DNA of 64,000 nt, from contig JAMPEF010000001.1 in NCBI GenBank assembly GCA_023665275.1, forward strand, positions 104,924 to 168,923, read 5' to 3'. The stretch is from Alistipes senegalensis. Lineage in GTDB: Bacteria > Bacillota > Clostridia > Oscillospirales > Ruminococcaceae. Of this stretch, positions 8,440-17,356 are shown one piece after another. The first letter of the stretch is position 1. Each line of letters begins with the position of its first letter. The position numbers and the translations under genes are program-made. Below the pieces are notes generated by a model. The model had not been told where the DNA came from and did no database searches. It was given only the letters and a program-made list of their open reading frames with translations.

Positions 8440-8973
8440 TTAAAAACCGAGTTCCGTATAATCTTCCCTGATAAAACGGTGATATGTTATGTGTAAATGA
8501 CCATCAATTTCCTCTTCGACGGTAAGGCAGTATAAATATTCGTCGGGTATTCCGTCCGTAAAATATACAAGATAATTAAATTCATTATTATTTTTTTCAT
8601 CAATGATTACATTATCAGAATATTTTTTAAATATGGAAATTACGTCCTCAACAGAAACTCCATGTTTCCGGACAGTATTTATAAATTCCGTAAGAAATTC
8701 ATACCCATCAAGATTATTAACGTAAGATGTTCCCACTGCTGAAATCGTCAGACAGTAACCATCTTTTATCTCACGGAAAGTTACTTCACCCAGTCTTTCA
8801 CGGACAATTACAGAAAATTTTTCAAGAGCTGTCCGGACATCATCAGTACGGAGCAGGTTTTTCAGCGAATTTTCCATATAATTAAGGCTGATAGGTCTGT
8901 TATCGAAACCGATTTTTATTTGTGCCTCTTTTATGTTGTCGGTGATGTTTTTTTCAAGTCTTTCAAAATTCAT
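8440..8973 (-). CDS. Conserved hypothetical protein, 177 aa (possibly DUF3877)
   Basis: A soluble mixed alpha/beta protein of 177 residues without signal peptide or membrane segment. I do not recognise a catalytic motif; the opening MNFERLEKNITDNIKEAQ and overall layout resemble a clostridial family of unknown function (possibly DUF3877). AAGGAGG lies before the ATG at 8973. It is monocistronic with its own promoter, and a perfect inverted repeat (CACGGTT/AACCGTG) covers the promoter spacer. Confidence 0.75.
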   Translation of the reverse strand: MNFERLEKNITDNIKEAQIKIGFDNRPISLNYMENSLKNLLRTDDVRTALEKFSVIVRERLGEVTFREIKDGYCLTISAVGTSYVNNLDGYEFLTEFINTVRKHGVSVEDVISIFKKYSDNVIIDEKNNNEFNYLVYFTDGIPDEYLYCLTVEEEIDGHLHITYHRFIREDYTELGF

Positions 8974-8999
8974 AAAAAATTCCTCCTTTTACAGATTAT

Positions 9000-9028
9000 A
9001 TTATAGCACGGTTTTCAGGAATATTCAA
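9000..9028 (-). promoter_or_regulatory. Promoter of the 177-aa gene with overlapping inverted repeat
   Basis: TTGAAT (9023-9028), 17-bp spacer ending TGC, TATAAT (9000-9005). An inverted repeat, CACGGTT (9007-9013) and AACCGTG (9027-9033), spans the spacer and -35, as an operator would. Confidence 0.7.
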
Positions 9029-9054
9029 CCGTGAAAATTAATTTTCTTATAATA

Positions 9055-9090
9055 TAAAAAGCTCCCTGCTTCTGAAAAACAGGGAGTTTT
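9055..9090 (-). terminator. Intrinsic terminator after the GH5 gene
   Basis: CTCCCTG (9062-9068) and CAGGGAG (9080-9086) form a 7-bp stem. T-rich tracts flank both sides, so it can act in both directions; it lies 12 bases past the GH5 stop. Confidence 0.85.
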
Positions 9091-9097
9091 TTTATAT

Positions 9098-11377
9098 TTA
9101 TTTTGCTATTGATTCAAGCTTTTCTGCGGTTGTCGGGAGGTCTTCAATGCTTAAAAGATTAATGTCAATCATCTGAATAGCAAGAGCGTCCATAGTTGTT
9201 ACACCATCACCATGGTTTACAACGTCAGCTGCGTCAACACATTCAGCTTTAATCTTGAACTCGTCAGGATTTGAGATAGCCTGCATTATAAGTACAGCGT
9301 CGGCAACACTGACTTTACCATCACCGTTAGCGTCACCGTATTTTATATTAGGGTTTTCTGAGGTAGTGGGGTTTGTATTGCCAGAAACGGAAACTTTAGC
9401 GGGTTTGTCAATGCCGGTGTCTGTAGCATTATCCCATACATTTGACCACCAAATCTGAATTTCAGCATTTTTTACAGATGACGGAATCTTTGAAATGTCA
9501 ACTTCCATTTCAAGTTTACCGTCCTTGCCTATGTTGCCATCCCAGTCAATTGATGCCCATTCACCGTCATCATAGCAGATGCCACCGCCGACTGATGCAG
9601 TAGGTGTACCCTCAACTGTAAATTTAATAGTCTTTTCACCAGTGAGTGTAATGGGAAGTTTTACAACTTCAAACTTGAAATCGTTCGGAACTGCTGTAGT
9701 TGTAGTAGTTGTACTGCTGTTTCCGGAAGCAGTAGTCTGTGTGGTAGTAGTTGAAGTTGATGTATTTGGCTTATTGGGTTTATCAACCACTACACCCTTA
9801 TTAACTATAGCAGCCTTTTCAACAGTAGTCTTGCCGTTCGCTCTTATGATAAAGCTGTTGAGAGATGAAACACTACCATTATTGCTTTCCCATGCTGTTT
9901 TTATGTCGTCAGATGAGAAGTAAGCTATACCGTTCTTTTCGTCGATATAGTAAGGCTTTACAGTCGTCCAGCCGCCCCATTCAGCGTCCATAAATGCAAG
10001 TTCAGGGTCACCGCCGGTGTACTTAACAGCTATTTCCTTGCCCTCAAATTCGGAGAATTTGATAACCTTAGCCGGTGAACCTTCCTTACCCTCTACACCA
10101 CTGTCGTAACTGCCGGCAACGCCATCTATTTCCTTACCTTTTGATATGTCATCATGGGTATACTGTTTCTGTGTTGTGAAGTCTTTTCCACCCCATTTGA
10201 TAGAATCATCAGCAAGTACGGCCATCATAGCGTCTACAACCTGACCGGAATCTTCATACCATGTATTAGTATCTCTGTCAAGATAGTCATGTGCTTCAGA
10301 CTGGTCGGAGTTGCCTCTTGCGTCGTTGTCCCAGAGTACGCACGGGAAACCATAGCTCTTTGCAAGTGAAATGAATGCCGTAGCCCATTCGCAACGTGCT
10401 TCCGTGTTGTTGTAGTTTGAGGCACTGAACTCACCAAGAATAACCGGAACATTGTTATCAATGAACTGCTTGCGGATAGTCTTTAAAATGCCCTCAAGGT
10501 CTGTAGCGTATGTTTCAGAGAATGTGCTATGGTCGCCGTCACCCATACAGAAATCATAAGGAGAATAAGCATGGAGAGATACCGCAATATACGGGTCGTT
10601 TGGCAGTTCAAGAGCGGACATCATGTTAATTTCAGTTCCTGATGCACAATAAGGCGGACAAGATAAAAGTCTTGTATCCTTATAAGGAGACTCAACACTT
10701 CTTACAGTATCCACAAAATCCTTATTCAGCTTGTTTATAACCTCAAATAGTTTTTCCTTAGGTGCAGACGGTGCTAACCACCATTCATAGTCTGTACCTG
10801 CTGCACGAGGTTCATTCATGCCCTCAAAGATAAGGTGCTGGTCATAGTCCTTGAACTCTTCAGCAATCTGTTTCCAAATAGCTTTCAGCTTGACGGACAT
10901 TTCATCATAAGCCGTATCAAAATCAGGTCTGTTAATCCATTCTTCGTGGTGTATGTTAAGTATAACATACATATCGTTCTTATAGCAGTAGTCAACTACT
11001 TCACGGACACGTGCCATCCATTCAGCATCAATCTTATTGTCTGCGTCCATGTGCTGAAACCACGTTGTGGGAAGACGTACAGTATTAAAGCCCTTAGCCT
11101 TTACAGCGTCCATAGTTTCCTGAGTAGCTTTCGGGTTGCCCCATGCTGTTTCAGTATCAAGACCGGCATGACCTGTACCGCTTGTAGCGTCAAGTGAGTT
11201 ACCATAGTTCCAGCCTATTTTCATATCCTGTGTGATTTCAAAAGCTGTCTTAATGTCATCAGCAGCATCAACGGTCATTTTATCGTTGAGTGGTGCGAAA
11301 TTAAGTGCGGACATCATGCATACGGCAGCAGCGGAAATGCTTACTATACGCTTGATTCCTTTAGATTTCTTGAACAT
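9098..11377 (-). CDS. Cellulosomal GH5 endoglucanase with beta-sandwich modules and dockerin
   Basis: A 759-residue secreted enzyme. A signal peptide (about 1-38, KKSKGIKRI then a hydrophobic core) is followed by a GH5 catalytic domain (about 45-390). The acid/base is E189 in FEGMNEP and the nucleophile E316 in ILGEFSA; HAYSPYDF and WDNDA are also family motifs (GH5 subfamily 4-like). Residues 405-525 and 565-668 look like two beta-sandwich carbohydrate-binding modules, separated by a Thr-rich linker (540-562). The C-terminus (679-745) is a dockerin with calcium loops GDANGDGKVSVADAV and a second repeat around HGDGVTTMDALAI, so the enzyme would plug into a scaffoldin cohesin outside the cell. 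Beta-1,4-glucan, xyloglucan or mixed-linkage glucan are likely substrates. RBS GGAGGG. Confidence 0.93.
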   Translation of the reverse strand: MFKKSKGIKRIVSISAAAVCMMSALNFAPLNDKMTVDAADDIKTAFEITQDMKIGWNYGNSLDATSGTGHAGLDTETAWGNPKATQETMDAVKAKGFNTVRLPTTWFQHMDADNKIDAEWMARVREVVDYCYKNDMYVILNIHHEEWINRPDFDTAYDEMSVKLKAIWKQIAEEFKDYDQHLIFEGMNEPRAAGTDYEWWLAPSAPKEKLFEVINKLNKDFVDTVRSVESPYKDTRLLSCPPYCASGTEINMMSALELPNDPYIAVSLHAYSPYDFCMGDGDHSTFSETYATDLEGILKTIRKQFIDNNVPVILGEFSASNYNNTEARCEWATAFISLAKSYGFPCVLWDNDARGNSDQSEAHDYLDRDTNTWYEDSGQVVDAMMAVLADDSIKWGGKDFTTQKQYTHDDISKGKEIDGVAGSYDSGVEGKEGSPAKVIKFSEFEGKEIAVKYTGGDPELAFMDAEWGGWTTVKPYYIDEKNGIAYFSSDDIKTAWESNNGSVSSLNSFIIRANGKTTVEKAAIVNKGVVVDKPNKPNTSTSTTTTQTTASGNSSTTTTTTAVPNDFKFEVVKLPITLTGEKTIKFTVEGTPTASVGGGICYDDGEWASIDWDGNIGKDGKLEMEVDISKIPSSVKNAEIQIWWSNVWDNATDTGIDKPAKVSVSGNTNPTTSENPNIKYGDANGDGKVSVADAVLIMQAISNPDEFKIKAECVDAADVVNHGDGVTTMDALAIQMIDINLLSIEDLPTTAEKLESIAK

Positions 11378-11434
11378 TTTTAAATACCCTCCAGTATTAA
11401 ATTTTTTTGAAGAACATAATTATATGTCATTTTA

Positions 11435-11463
11435 ATTTTATCACATTGGTAGAAAAAAGTCAA
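11435..11463 (-). promoter_or_regulatory. Promoter of the GH5 gene
   Basis: TTGACT (11458-11463), 17-bp spacer ending TGA, TAAAAT (11435-11440). The rest of the 323-bp gap 11378-11700 is AT-rich; apart from this promoter and the terminator at 11668-11690 nothing further is recognised. Confidence 0.75.
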
Positions 11464-11659
11464 TATAATATGTGCATTTTCTACAAATAACAGCGTACAA
11501 ATTTAGTAGTTATAATTTGTCAATATTGTATAAAGTTTTTTTTGCATAAAATCTGAAATAATTATCTGAATTTTAATATGAAAAATATTCTAACTTAAAG
11601 TATGACGTCATCAATAATGTTATATAACTTATATTATACGAAATACACTTTTTTATTAA

Positions 11660-11695
11660 TAAAAAAAATCCCCCGTCCGGTATGGACAGGGAATT
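11660..11695 (-). terminator. Intrinsic terminator after the YfhO-type gene
   Basis: On the minus strand CCCTGTCC, a 5-base loop and GGACGGGG form an 8-bp stem (one G-T pair), followed by GATTTTTTT. It starts about 10 bases after the stop. Confidence 0.85.
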
Positions 11696-11700
11696 TTTTA

Positions 11701-14700
11701 TTATTCTTCGTTGGGTTCAGGTTCTGGATTGTCTTCTTCTGTGTCATCATCAGTTTTTTTCTGAATGAGTTCCTGTTCAGCGACTGCCCCTTTTGTCTTG
11801 ATAATCTGAACTTTTTTCTTTGCTGATTCTTCTTTGTTTGCTGATTGCGGATTTTCCTTTTCTTTCTGAATTGCTATAAGAATTTCATTATTCTTTTTAT
11901 CATACATATAGAAAAGTATAATTATTCCGATACCAAGAATAAGCGTAAACATACCAAGATTAAATCCAGGTGGTGTATACTTCATAGTGATAGTATGCTC
12001 ACCGGCAGGGAGTTTAAGTCCGATAGTCGATTCAAGGGCTATAACTTTTCCGGTTTCTGCATCGGCGTCATTTTGATAACGTATAGTACCGTCTTCATTC
12101 TTGATTTCTGTTATAAGGTCATTGGCTTTTTTTCCGTCGATTTTAAGTGACCAGCCGTCTTCATAGGGAATTGTAGTAAATAACATCTGTCCTTCAGCGA
12201 TATTTACAGTGCCTTCAATATATCTGTCATTTGATTTTTCAGTATCAACTATAAACTGATGCTGTTTAAGCTGTTCAATATCGTTATGGAAAGCCTCGTA
12301 ATCAAGGTTATAAAGCTGTAAGCCACCGTTTTCCTTAAACATGAAGTGTTCATTTGAGCCGACGTAATTAGCACTTCCATCTGTCTTGGTGATGGTGAAA
12401 CGTACTTCAACTTCTGTACCGGCAGGATAAGAACCAAGTCTAACAATAGGTCTGATATGGTCTTTGAGGTAGTTGCCGTATTCCTGATGATTATAATAAT
12501 TTCCGTTTTCGTCCTTATCGGTGGAAACCCATATATTAACACCCTTATAGAAATCACTATCTATGTGCATATATAAAGGACCTTCATACTGTGTTGTGAT
12601 ATGCATATTTACAACAGGGTCAATAGCATTCGGTAGGGCGTCGTATGCGTGGTGTACCTTACTTGGAATGACGTTTCCGTTTTCGTCGGTAGGAGAGTAT
12701 ATACTATGTCTTACTTGATTAGGGTCAAATACAGAATCACCCTCGTATGCTTCCGGTTCAAGACGCTTATAATATTCCTTGAAACCGTTTATTAATATTG
12801 CACCTTCCTCTGTTGTCTGGAAATCTGTATTTCCCGTGAGTGTACTGAGTAAAATATTCATGCTGTTGAACTGGTTGTCGTTGCCGAGGTGTCCTAACAT
12901 GAGTAACTCTTCACTTGCACCATAAGCTATCGGGAGTGCGTCCTTGTTTTCGTATATATCAAGATTAGTTTCAACGCTGTTATTGTTGATGTAGGTTGTT
13001 TCAGTTACTTTTTCGTAATGTGGTTCAAGGAGTGAACGATTACCGGAATTTCTGTTAGGGTCATCAATGACATATTTTATACCTAAAAGAGAGTCGGCAA
13101 CGACATTATTTCCCTTGTACTGTGTTTCATAGCTTTGTGTGAAGTAACCTAAAGCATCGGCAAATTTGATAGCTTTTGCGTTCATTACGGAGCTTGAATG
13201 CGAAATACCTTTTAATCCGTATGCAAGATTATCATTTACACAACGCTGATATGTCTTTTCAGAACGGTAGAAGCCACTGTCATATTCCTCAAGATGTTTG
13301 ACAACGTCGGGAGCAGACATTATTTCAGCATATGTTGATTTGTCCGAGTATGCAACTTCTTTATTGATTTTCTTGAAAGTATCATATGCGTTATAGCCAG
13401 CCTCAAAGAATACAAGACAGGCAACGGCTATAGACATGGCATTTCTGGCAGTTTTTTTCTTTGCGTGACTGTAGAAGTACAGATAAATAAGATATACAGC
13501 CGCAAGAAGTACACCGAAAACAAGTGTACCTAGCCATAGTTCCTCGTGACTTTCACTGTGATATGTTTCAGTAGTCTTATATGGGACTGTTGCAACATAC
13601 TTGTATCTGTCTTCATTGTAGTTATATTTCGGCATACGTTCATTGAAGAACGCCACAAGAACAGCTATTCCCGTGAAAGTTCCTGCAACACTGCCTACTG
13701 AAAGTTTATAGCCGTCAAGATTGGAGAATGCTTCCGCTGCCATTGCAACAAATACGAATGACAACAGGAAAGAATATCTGTATGGCAGCCAGTTAGGGTC
13801 TTGTCCGCCGTGCCATAACATATTTATAGGCTTTACATACATACTTGTAATCATTATGAATGTTATAAGTCCGTAACCTATTTTGCGGTTTGTCTTTACT
13901 TTCTTGTTCATGAAGAAGAGCGGAAGAAGTACAAAAGTAAGCACACCACAGTAAATTTCCGGTCTGCCGTACAGTCTTGAAGTCTCATCAACGTTTACTG
14001 AATAATACTGGTTAGGGAGCATGATGGGGATAAGTTCCAGTAACTCAAACATATGCTTGTAGCTGTAATCAGGGTCAGAGAAGTTGAATTTACCGTTTGA
14101 AAGACCGTTGTATACTGGCAGTATCATGAATATACTGCACATCAGTACTACAATAGTTGCAAGCGCCATGCGACAGAAAGTCTTGAAATACTCTCCGGCA
14201 TTCTTGAACTTGCGTTTTGTTCCGAAAAACAGGTAGTAGAAGAAGTATATGGCAACAAAAATCGCAATCATGTAACCGATATAAAATTCAGCCACGAACA
14301 TTATTGCAAGCGGAATGATATAATTCAGTTTTCTGCCATCATCGATAAGATATTCCACACCTAATATTATCAGTGGTAAGAATACAGGACCATCAATCCA
14401 CATAGGGTCGATAAGCTGTATTGCAACATAACTCATCATGGCATACATTGTTGAAAAAAGTATTGACTGCAATGCCGGAACATTCTTTGATTTCTGTGCA
14501 TATATACAGAAAGTAAGTCCTGCCGCACCGACTTTGCATAACTGCATTATCATCATTGCTTCAAGCAGCATACTTCTTGGCATAAGAATGACAATCAGTG
14601 TAAAGGGGCTTGCAAGATAGTAACCTGTGATACCCATAAATTCACCGGATAGGTTACGACTCCAGTTATAGAACACACTGCCGTCACCCCAGAAAGCATC

Positions 14701-14934
14701 ACGGATAGCCTCAAAGTAGTAGATGTACTGTCCGTTGAGGTCAAGGGCAAGTACGGAGCGTTCGTCGAATGGGTAGATGCCGAAAAAGGCATATGCTATG
14801 AGTGTAAGCAGAGCAGGTATCAGAAATGCAGCGACATAATAAATCGGTTTGTACTTGACTTTTGTTTTTGCCGCAATGACATCTGATGCCGTAAATGCCG
14901 GCTTCTGCTTTGAGCCGGTTTTTGATTTAGACAA
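11701..14934 (-). CDS. YfhO-family multi-spanning membrane protein
   Basis: A 1077-residue protein with about a dozen transmembrane helices in the first 520 residues, a large extracytoplasmic domain (about 530-990), one more helix near 1000 and a charged cytoplasmic tail rich in Glu and Pro. The early loop with DLNGQYIYYFEAIRDAF and the following SGEFMGITGYYLASP match YfhO proteins, GT-C fold membrane proteins implicated in glycosylating teichoic acids or other surface polymers. The start is TTG at 14934, with AAAGGAGG upstream. Monocistronic with own promoter and terminator. The sugar donor and acceptor cannot be told from sequence. Confidence 0.88.
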   Translation of the reverse strand: MSKSKTGSKQKPAFTASDVIAAKTKVKYKPIYYVAAFLIPALLTLIAYAFFGIYPFDERSVLALDLNGQYIYYFEAIRDAFWGDGSVFYNWSRNLSGEFMGITGYYLASPFTLIVILMPRSMLLEAMMIMQLCKVGAAGLTFCIYAQKSKNVPALQSILFSTMYAMMSYVAIQLIDPMWIDGPVFLPLIILGVEYLIDDGRKLNYIIPLAIMFVAEFYIGYMIAIFVAIYFFYYLFFGTKRKFKNAGEYFKTFCRMALATIVVLMCSIFMILPVYNGLSNGKFNFSDPDYSYKHMFELLELIPIMLPNQYYSVNVDETSRLYGRPEIYCGVLTFVLLPLFFMNKKVKTNRKIGYGLITFIMITSMYVKPINMLWHGGQDPNWLPYRYSFLLSFVFVAMAAEAFSNLDGYKLSVGSVAGTFTGIAVLVAFFNERMPKYNYNEDRYKYVATVPYKTTETYHSESHEELWLGTLVFGVLLAAVYLIYLYFYSHAKKKTARNAMSIAVACLVFFEAGYNAYDTFKKINKEVAYSDKSTYAEIMSAPDVVKHLEEYDSGFYRSEKTYQRCVNDNLAYGLKGISHSSSVMNAKAIKFADALGYFTQSYETQYKGNNVVADSLLGIKYVIDDPNRNSGNRSLLEPHYEKVTETTYINNNSVETNLDIYENKDALPIAYGASEELLMLGHLGNDNQFNSMNILLSTLTGNTDFQTTEEGAILINGFKEYYKRLEPEAYEGDSVFDPNQVRHSIYSPTDENGNVIPSKVHHAYDALPNAIDPVVNMHITTQYEGPLYMHIDSDFYKGVNIWVSTDKDENGNYYNHQEYGNYLKDHIRPIVRLGSYPAGTEVEVRFTITKTDGSANYVGSNEHFMFKENGGLQLYNLDYEAFHNDIEQLKQHQFIVDTEKSNDRYIEGTVNIAEGQMLFTTIPYEDGWSLKIDGKKANDLITEIKNEDGTIRYQNDADAETGKVIALESTIGLKLPAGEHTITMKYTPPGFNLGMFTLILGIGIIILFYMYDKKNNEILIAIQKEKENPQSANKEESAKKKVQIIKTKGAVAEQELIQKKTDDDTEEDNPEPEPNEE

Positions 14935-15011
14935 ATTTTATGCCTCCTTTGTTATCGGGGAAATATTTTGAATTTTTGAAAAAGCCATAATCCCCTATTT
15001 TATCATTAACC

Positions 15012-15040
15012 ATTATACTATACTTTTTCCGATAATGCAA
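15012..15040 (-). promoter_or_regulatory. Promoter of the YfhO-type gene
   Basis: TTGCAT (15035-15040), 17-bp spacer, TATAAT (15012-15017). Confidence 0.75.
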
Positions 15041-15109
15041 GAGATTATTTCAATTTTCATATTATTTGACGTCCGGAATGTGAAAAACTCTCACATTGCG
15101 GATTATCCG

Positions 15110-15150
15110 GAAAGAAAAAACTTCCTGTTTATCGTCAGGAAGTTTTAAAA
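15110..15150 (-). terminator. Intrinsic terminator after the leucine-rich-like gene
   Basis: Minus-strand stem AACTTCCTG/CAGGAAGTT (CTTCCTG 15121-15127, CAGGAAG 15136-15142) followed by TTTTTTCTTT. Confidence 0.85.
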
Positions 15151-15163
15151 GTGATAAGAATAA

Positions 15164-15889
15164 TTATTCATTTTCAATAACAGAAATACCCTTGTCTTCT
15201 AATAATCTTTTATCATCTTCTGAAAGAGTGCCTTTATCAACTTCCAATACCTTTAGGGAGTCCATTTCAATAATTCCTGATATATCTTCTATTTTATCCA
15301 CAAATATTCTCAATTCTTCAACATAATCAAAAGACGCAAAAACAGAACTATCTTTCATAACATATTTATTATCTTCTACAACAATACAATTATCACATAC
15401 TGTTGCAAAACCTATAGTTATACTTTTAAGTGACTTACATTCTGATAATGATTTAAAATTTATAACCTTACTTTCTAAAAATCTTATACAAGAAACTATA
15501 TCACTATTAAAACCTTTAAAATCAATAACAGTATCACTACAAGTATCTAATTCCCTCAGATTATCAAACTGACTAATCTTTTCACAATCTGAACTGCTTA
15601 TCTCACAATGTCCTATTATTAAATCACTAAGATTATGAAAATTTCTGAGTTTAGAAAATGATTTTTCATTCGTTCCTGTTATAAAAAGTTCTTCGATTTC
15701 ACGGCATTTATTTAATTGTCTGATATTTTTATTGTTATCTAAATCCACAAAGTGTATTTCTTTGACATCAGTTTTAAATGTTCTACTATCAATTTTTGCA
15801 TAATGTGTATTGTAATATATATTCCCTAAAATTAAAATTAAAATAATTACAGCTTTAACATGGGAAATTTTAATTTCTCTAAATTTCAT
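15164..15889 (-). CDS. Membrane-anchored leucine-rich-like protein, unknown function
   Basis: A 241-residue protein with one N-terminal membrane helix (about residues 11-28, VKAVIILILILGNIYY) and an extracytoplasmic part that repeats a pattern of short hydrophobic strands about every 22-24 residues (IEELFITG, LSDLIIGH, LRELDTCS, LKSITIGF, VEELRIFV, LKVLEVDK), like leucine-rich repeats. No enzyme motif. Codon use is visibly more AT-rich than neighbours, suggesting an accessory gene. It follows corA by 46 bases, with an AT-rich spacer containing ATTATGAATTATGCATTATT, and probably shares the corA transcript. RBS AAGGGGGG. Confidence 0.65.
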   Translation of the reverse strand: MKFREIKISHVKAVIILILILGNIYYNTHYAKIDSRTFKTDVKEIHFVDLDNNKNIRQLNKCREIEELFITGTNEKSFSKLRNFHNLSDLIIGHCEISSSDCEKISQFDNLRELDTCSDTVIDFKGFNSDIVSCIRFLESKVINFKSLSECKSLKSITIGFATVCDNCIVVEDNKYVMKDSSVFASFDYVEELRIFVDKIEDISGIIEMDSLKVLEVDKGTLSEDDKRLLEDKGISVIENE

Positions 15890-15935
15890 ACTTATTCCCC
15901 CCCTTGAATTATGAATTATGCATTATTAATTATAT

Positions 15936-16862
15936 TCATTTGTTTTTCCATTTCAGCAGTATAAAAGCCGTCATACCGGTAAGAACTACCATAAGCAGAA
16001 TCGCAAACCATGTATAAGGTAACGGCAAATCTATTGTATTTATCCCATAGAACGCAAATATTATATTAGGTATCTCCAGTATGACTGTAATTATAGTAAG
16101 TCTCCACATGACTATATTCTGATTATTGGATATTATCGCTGAAAAGCCGTCCATCATGTGAGAGAGAATACTTGTATAGATGTTAGCCATTTCAATAGCC
16201 TGTTTCATTTCAATAAGGAGGTCTTCTAATAAATCCTGGTCTTCGTCGTAAAGACGTATGACACGTCCACGGAAAATTTTTTCAATAGTTGCTTCGTTGG
16301 CTTTAAGTGAAGTGGAAAAATATACAAGGGATTTTTCCAGTGCCAGCAGCTGCATAAGAAGTTCATTTTTCATAGCGTCATGAAGTTCCTGCTCTGCGGC
16401 AGATGAAATTTTATCAATCTGTTTTAGATAAAGCAGAAATAATGCCGCTATCCTTAACAATAATTGCAGGACAAATCTTGTCTTGAAAGCCGGTTTAAGA
16501 TTACGTATACTGCCGTCTGTTGCCTCTTTGAGTAACTGTGTTTCTTTCATTGAGATAGTAAAGACATTTTTTTCCGTAATGATAATACCCAGTGGCTGTG
16601 TATAGAAAAGTCTTGTTTCTTCGCCGTCCATAGCGGAAACAGGTGTATCAATAATAACAAGGGTCTGATTGTCTTCACATTCTATACGAGAAGATTCCTC
16701 CTCGTCGACAGAAGAACGAACAAAACCGCTGTCAAGTCCATAGACTTCAATTAATTCTTCAACCTCCTGTGGCGTGGGATTTATTACGGAAACCCAACAA
16801 CCATCCTGACGTTCATCACACGGACATAATACACCATTTTCGGATATGTAGAAATTTATCAT
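15936..16862 (-). CDS. CorA-like divalent cation (Mg2+) transporter
   Basis: A 308-residue CorA-family protein. It has a cytoplasmic N-terminal domain, a long helical stalk (about 150-245) and two C-terminal membrane helices. The signature after the first helix is YGINTIDLP, so the classical GMN reads GIN, a known kind of variant in CorA-like proteins. Mg2+ or another divalent cation is the likely substrate. The start is uncertain: the ATG at 16862 (MINFYISENG) has AAGGAG 14 bases upstream, rather far; an upstream GTG at 16886 lacks a site. The leader contains a short ORF with a perfect RBS and a hairpin, suggesting regulation after initiation of transcription. Confidence 0.85.
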   Translation of the reverse strand: MINFYISENGVLCPCDERQDGCWVSVINPTPQEVEELIEVYGLDSGFVRSSVDEEESSRIECEDNQTLVIIDTPVSAMDGEETRLFYTQPLGIIITEKNVFTISMKETQLLKEATDGSIRNLKPAFKTRFVLQLLLRIAALFLLYLKQIDKISSAAEQELHDAMKNELLMQLLALEKSLVYFSTSLKANEATIEKIFRGRVIRLYDEDQDLLEDLLIEMKQAIEMANIYTSILSHMMDGFSAIISNNQNIVMWRLTIITVILEIPNIIFAFYGINTIDLPLPYTWFAILLMVVLTGMTAFILLKWKNK

Positions 16863-16893
16863 ATTAAATTGTAATGCTCCTTTCACGGATTTT

Positions 16894-16932
16894 TCCGGTC
16901 AGAAGCATGGAGAGCAACAGTTTCTGTCCGGA
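16894..16932 (-). promoter_or_regulatory. Leader hairpin upstream of corA
   Basis: Arms TTCTGTCCGGA (16922-16932) and TCCGGTCAGAA (16894-16904) pair over 11 positions with one mismatch around a 17-base loop. It lies between the leader peptide and the corA RBS and has no T-tract, so it is more likely a translational or RNA-stability element than a terminator. Confidence 0.6.
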
Positions 16933-16933
16933 T

Positions 16934-16972
16934 TTAATTAATTTTTAAGCTCCCGCAAGGGTCAGAGTTCAT
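16934..16972 (-). CDS. Candidate 12-residue leader peptide of corA
   Basis: ATG at 16972 preceded by GGAGG (16979-16983) with 6-base spacing, the best RBS in the region, encoding MNSDPCGSLKIN and ending in TAA. It starts about 25 bases after the predicted transcription start. Leader peptides with Asp-Pro or Glu-Pro motifs sense low Mg2+ through ribosome destabilisation upstream of enterobacterial mgtA, and corA also has a leader peptide there. The Asp-Pro here is suggestive; a Mg2+-sensing role is inference. Confidence 0.55.
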   Translation of the reverse strand: MNSDPCGSLKIN

Positions 16973-17004
16973 AAAGTACCTCCATAAATTTTTTAGATGT
17001 TTTT

Positions 17005-17033
17005 ATTATAGCATATTTTATTTACTTTTGCAA
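17005..17033 (-). promoter_or_regulatory. Promoter of the corA transcript
   Basis: TTGCAA (17028-17033), 17-bp spacer ending TGC, TATAAT (17005-17010). It gives a leader of about 135 bases. Confidence 0.8.
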
Positions 17034-17046
17034 GTCCGAAAAAAAC

Positions 17047-17075
17047 TTTACATATCCGGCTTGAAATGATATAAT
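17047..17075 (+). promoter_or_regulatory. Distal promoter of glgP
   Basis: TTTACA (17047-17052), 17-bp spacer ending TGA, TATAAT (17070-17075). Confidence 0.7.
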
Positions 17076-17206
17076 ATATCCGTCGGGAATGGAAAATAAC
17101 TTAAATCAAAAACAGATAAAAGACATTTCACCGGCTTATGTTGATTTTTATTGCTTTTTTTGTTAATATCTGTAAATCGTTGAAAAAAATTTGTCAGTTT
17201 TTACAA

Positions 17207-17235
17207 TTGCAAAAATCACATAAACATGATAAAAT
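17207..17235 (+). promoter_or_regulatory. Proximal promoter of glgP
   Basis: TTGCAA (17207-17212), 17-bp spacer ending TGA, TAAAAT (17230-17235). The leader then contains a CTGTAA...TTACAG hairpin (from about 17287) enclosing GCC/GGC. Confidence 0.7.
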
Positions 17236-17323
17236 ATATAGTATACTCAATGTAAATATATTTCCGGTATTCTTTAAAAAAACTATCTGTAAAGCCATTC
17301 CGGCAATATACTTACAGTAAACC

Positions 17324-17349
17324 GCCGTCATATACGGCAGATTGGAGAA
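17324..17349 (+). promoter_or_regulatory. Hairpin plus CGGCAGATTGGAGAA motif before glgP
   Basis: GCCGT (17324-17328) pairs with ACGGC (17334-17338), followed directly by AGATTGGAGAA carrying the Shine-Dalgarno. The 15 bases 17335-17349 are identical to 22687-22701 before ppk, where they are also preceded by a GCCG arm. Confidence 0.6.
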
Positions 17350-17356
17350 AAAAATA

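Noticed and set aside
15896..15935. A mobile repeat before the leucine-rich-like gene
   Set aside because: The AT-rich near-palindrome is short and occurs once here, so it is not called as an element.
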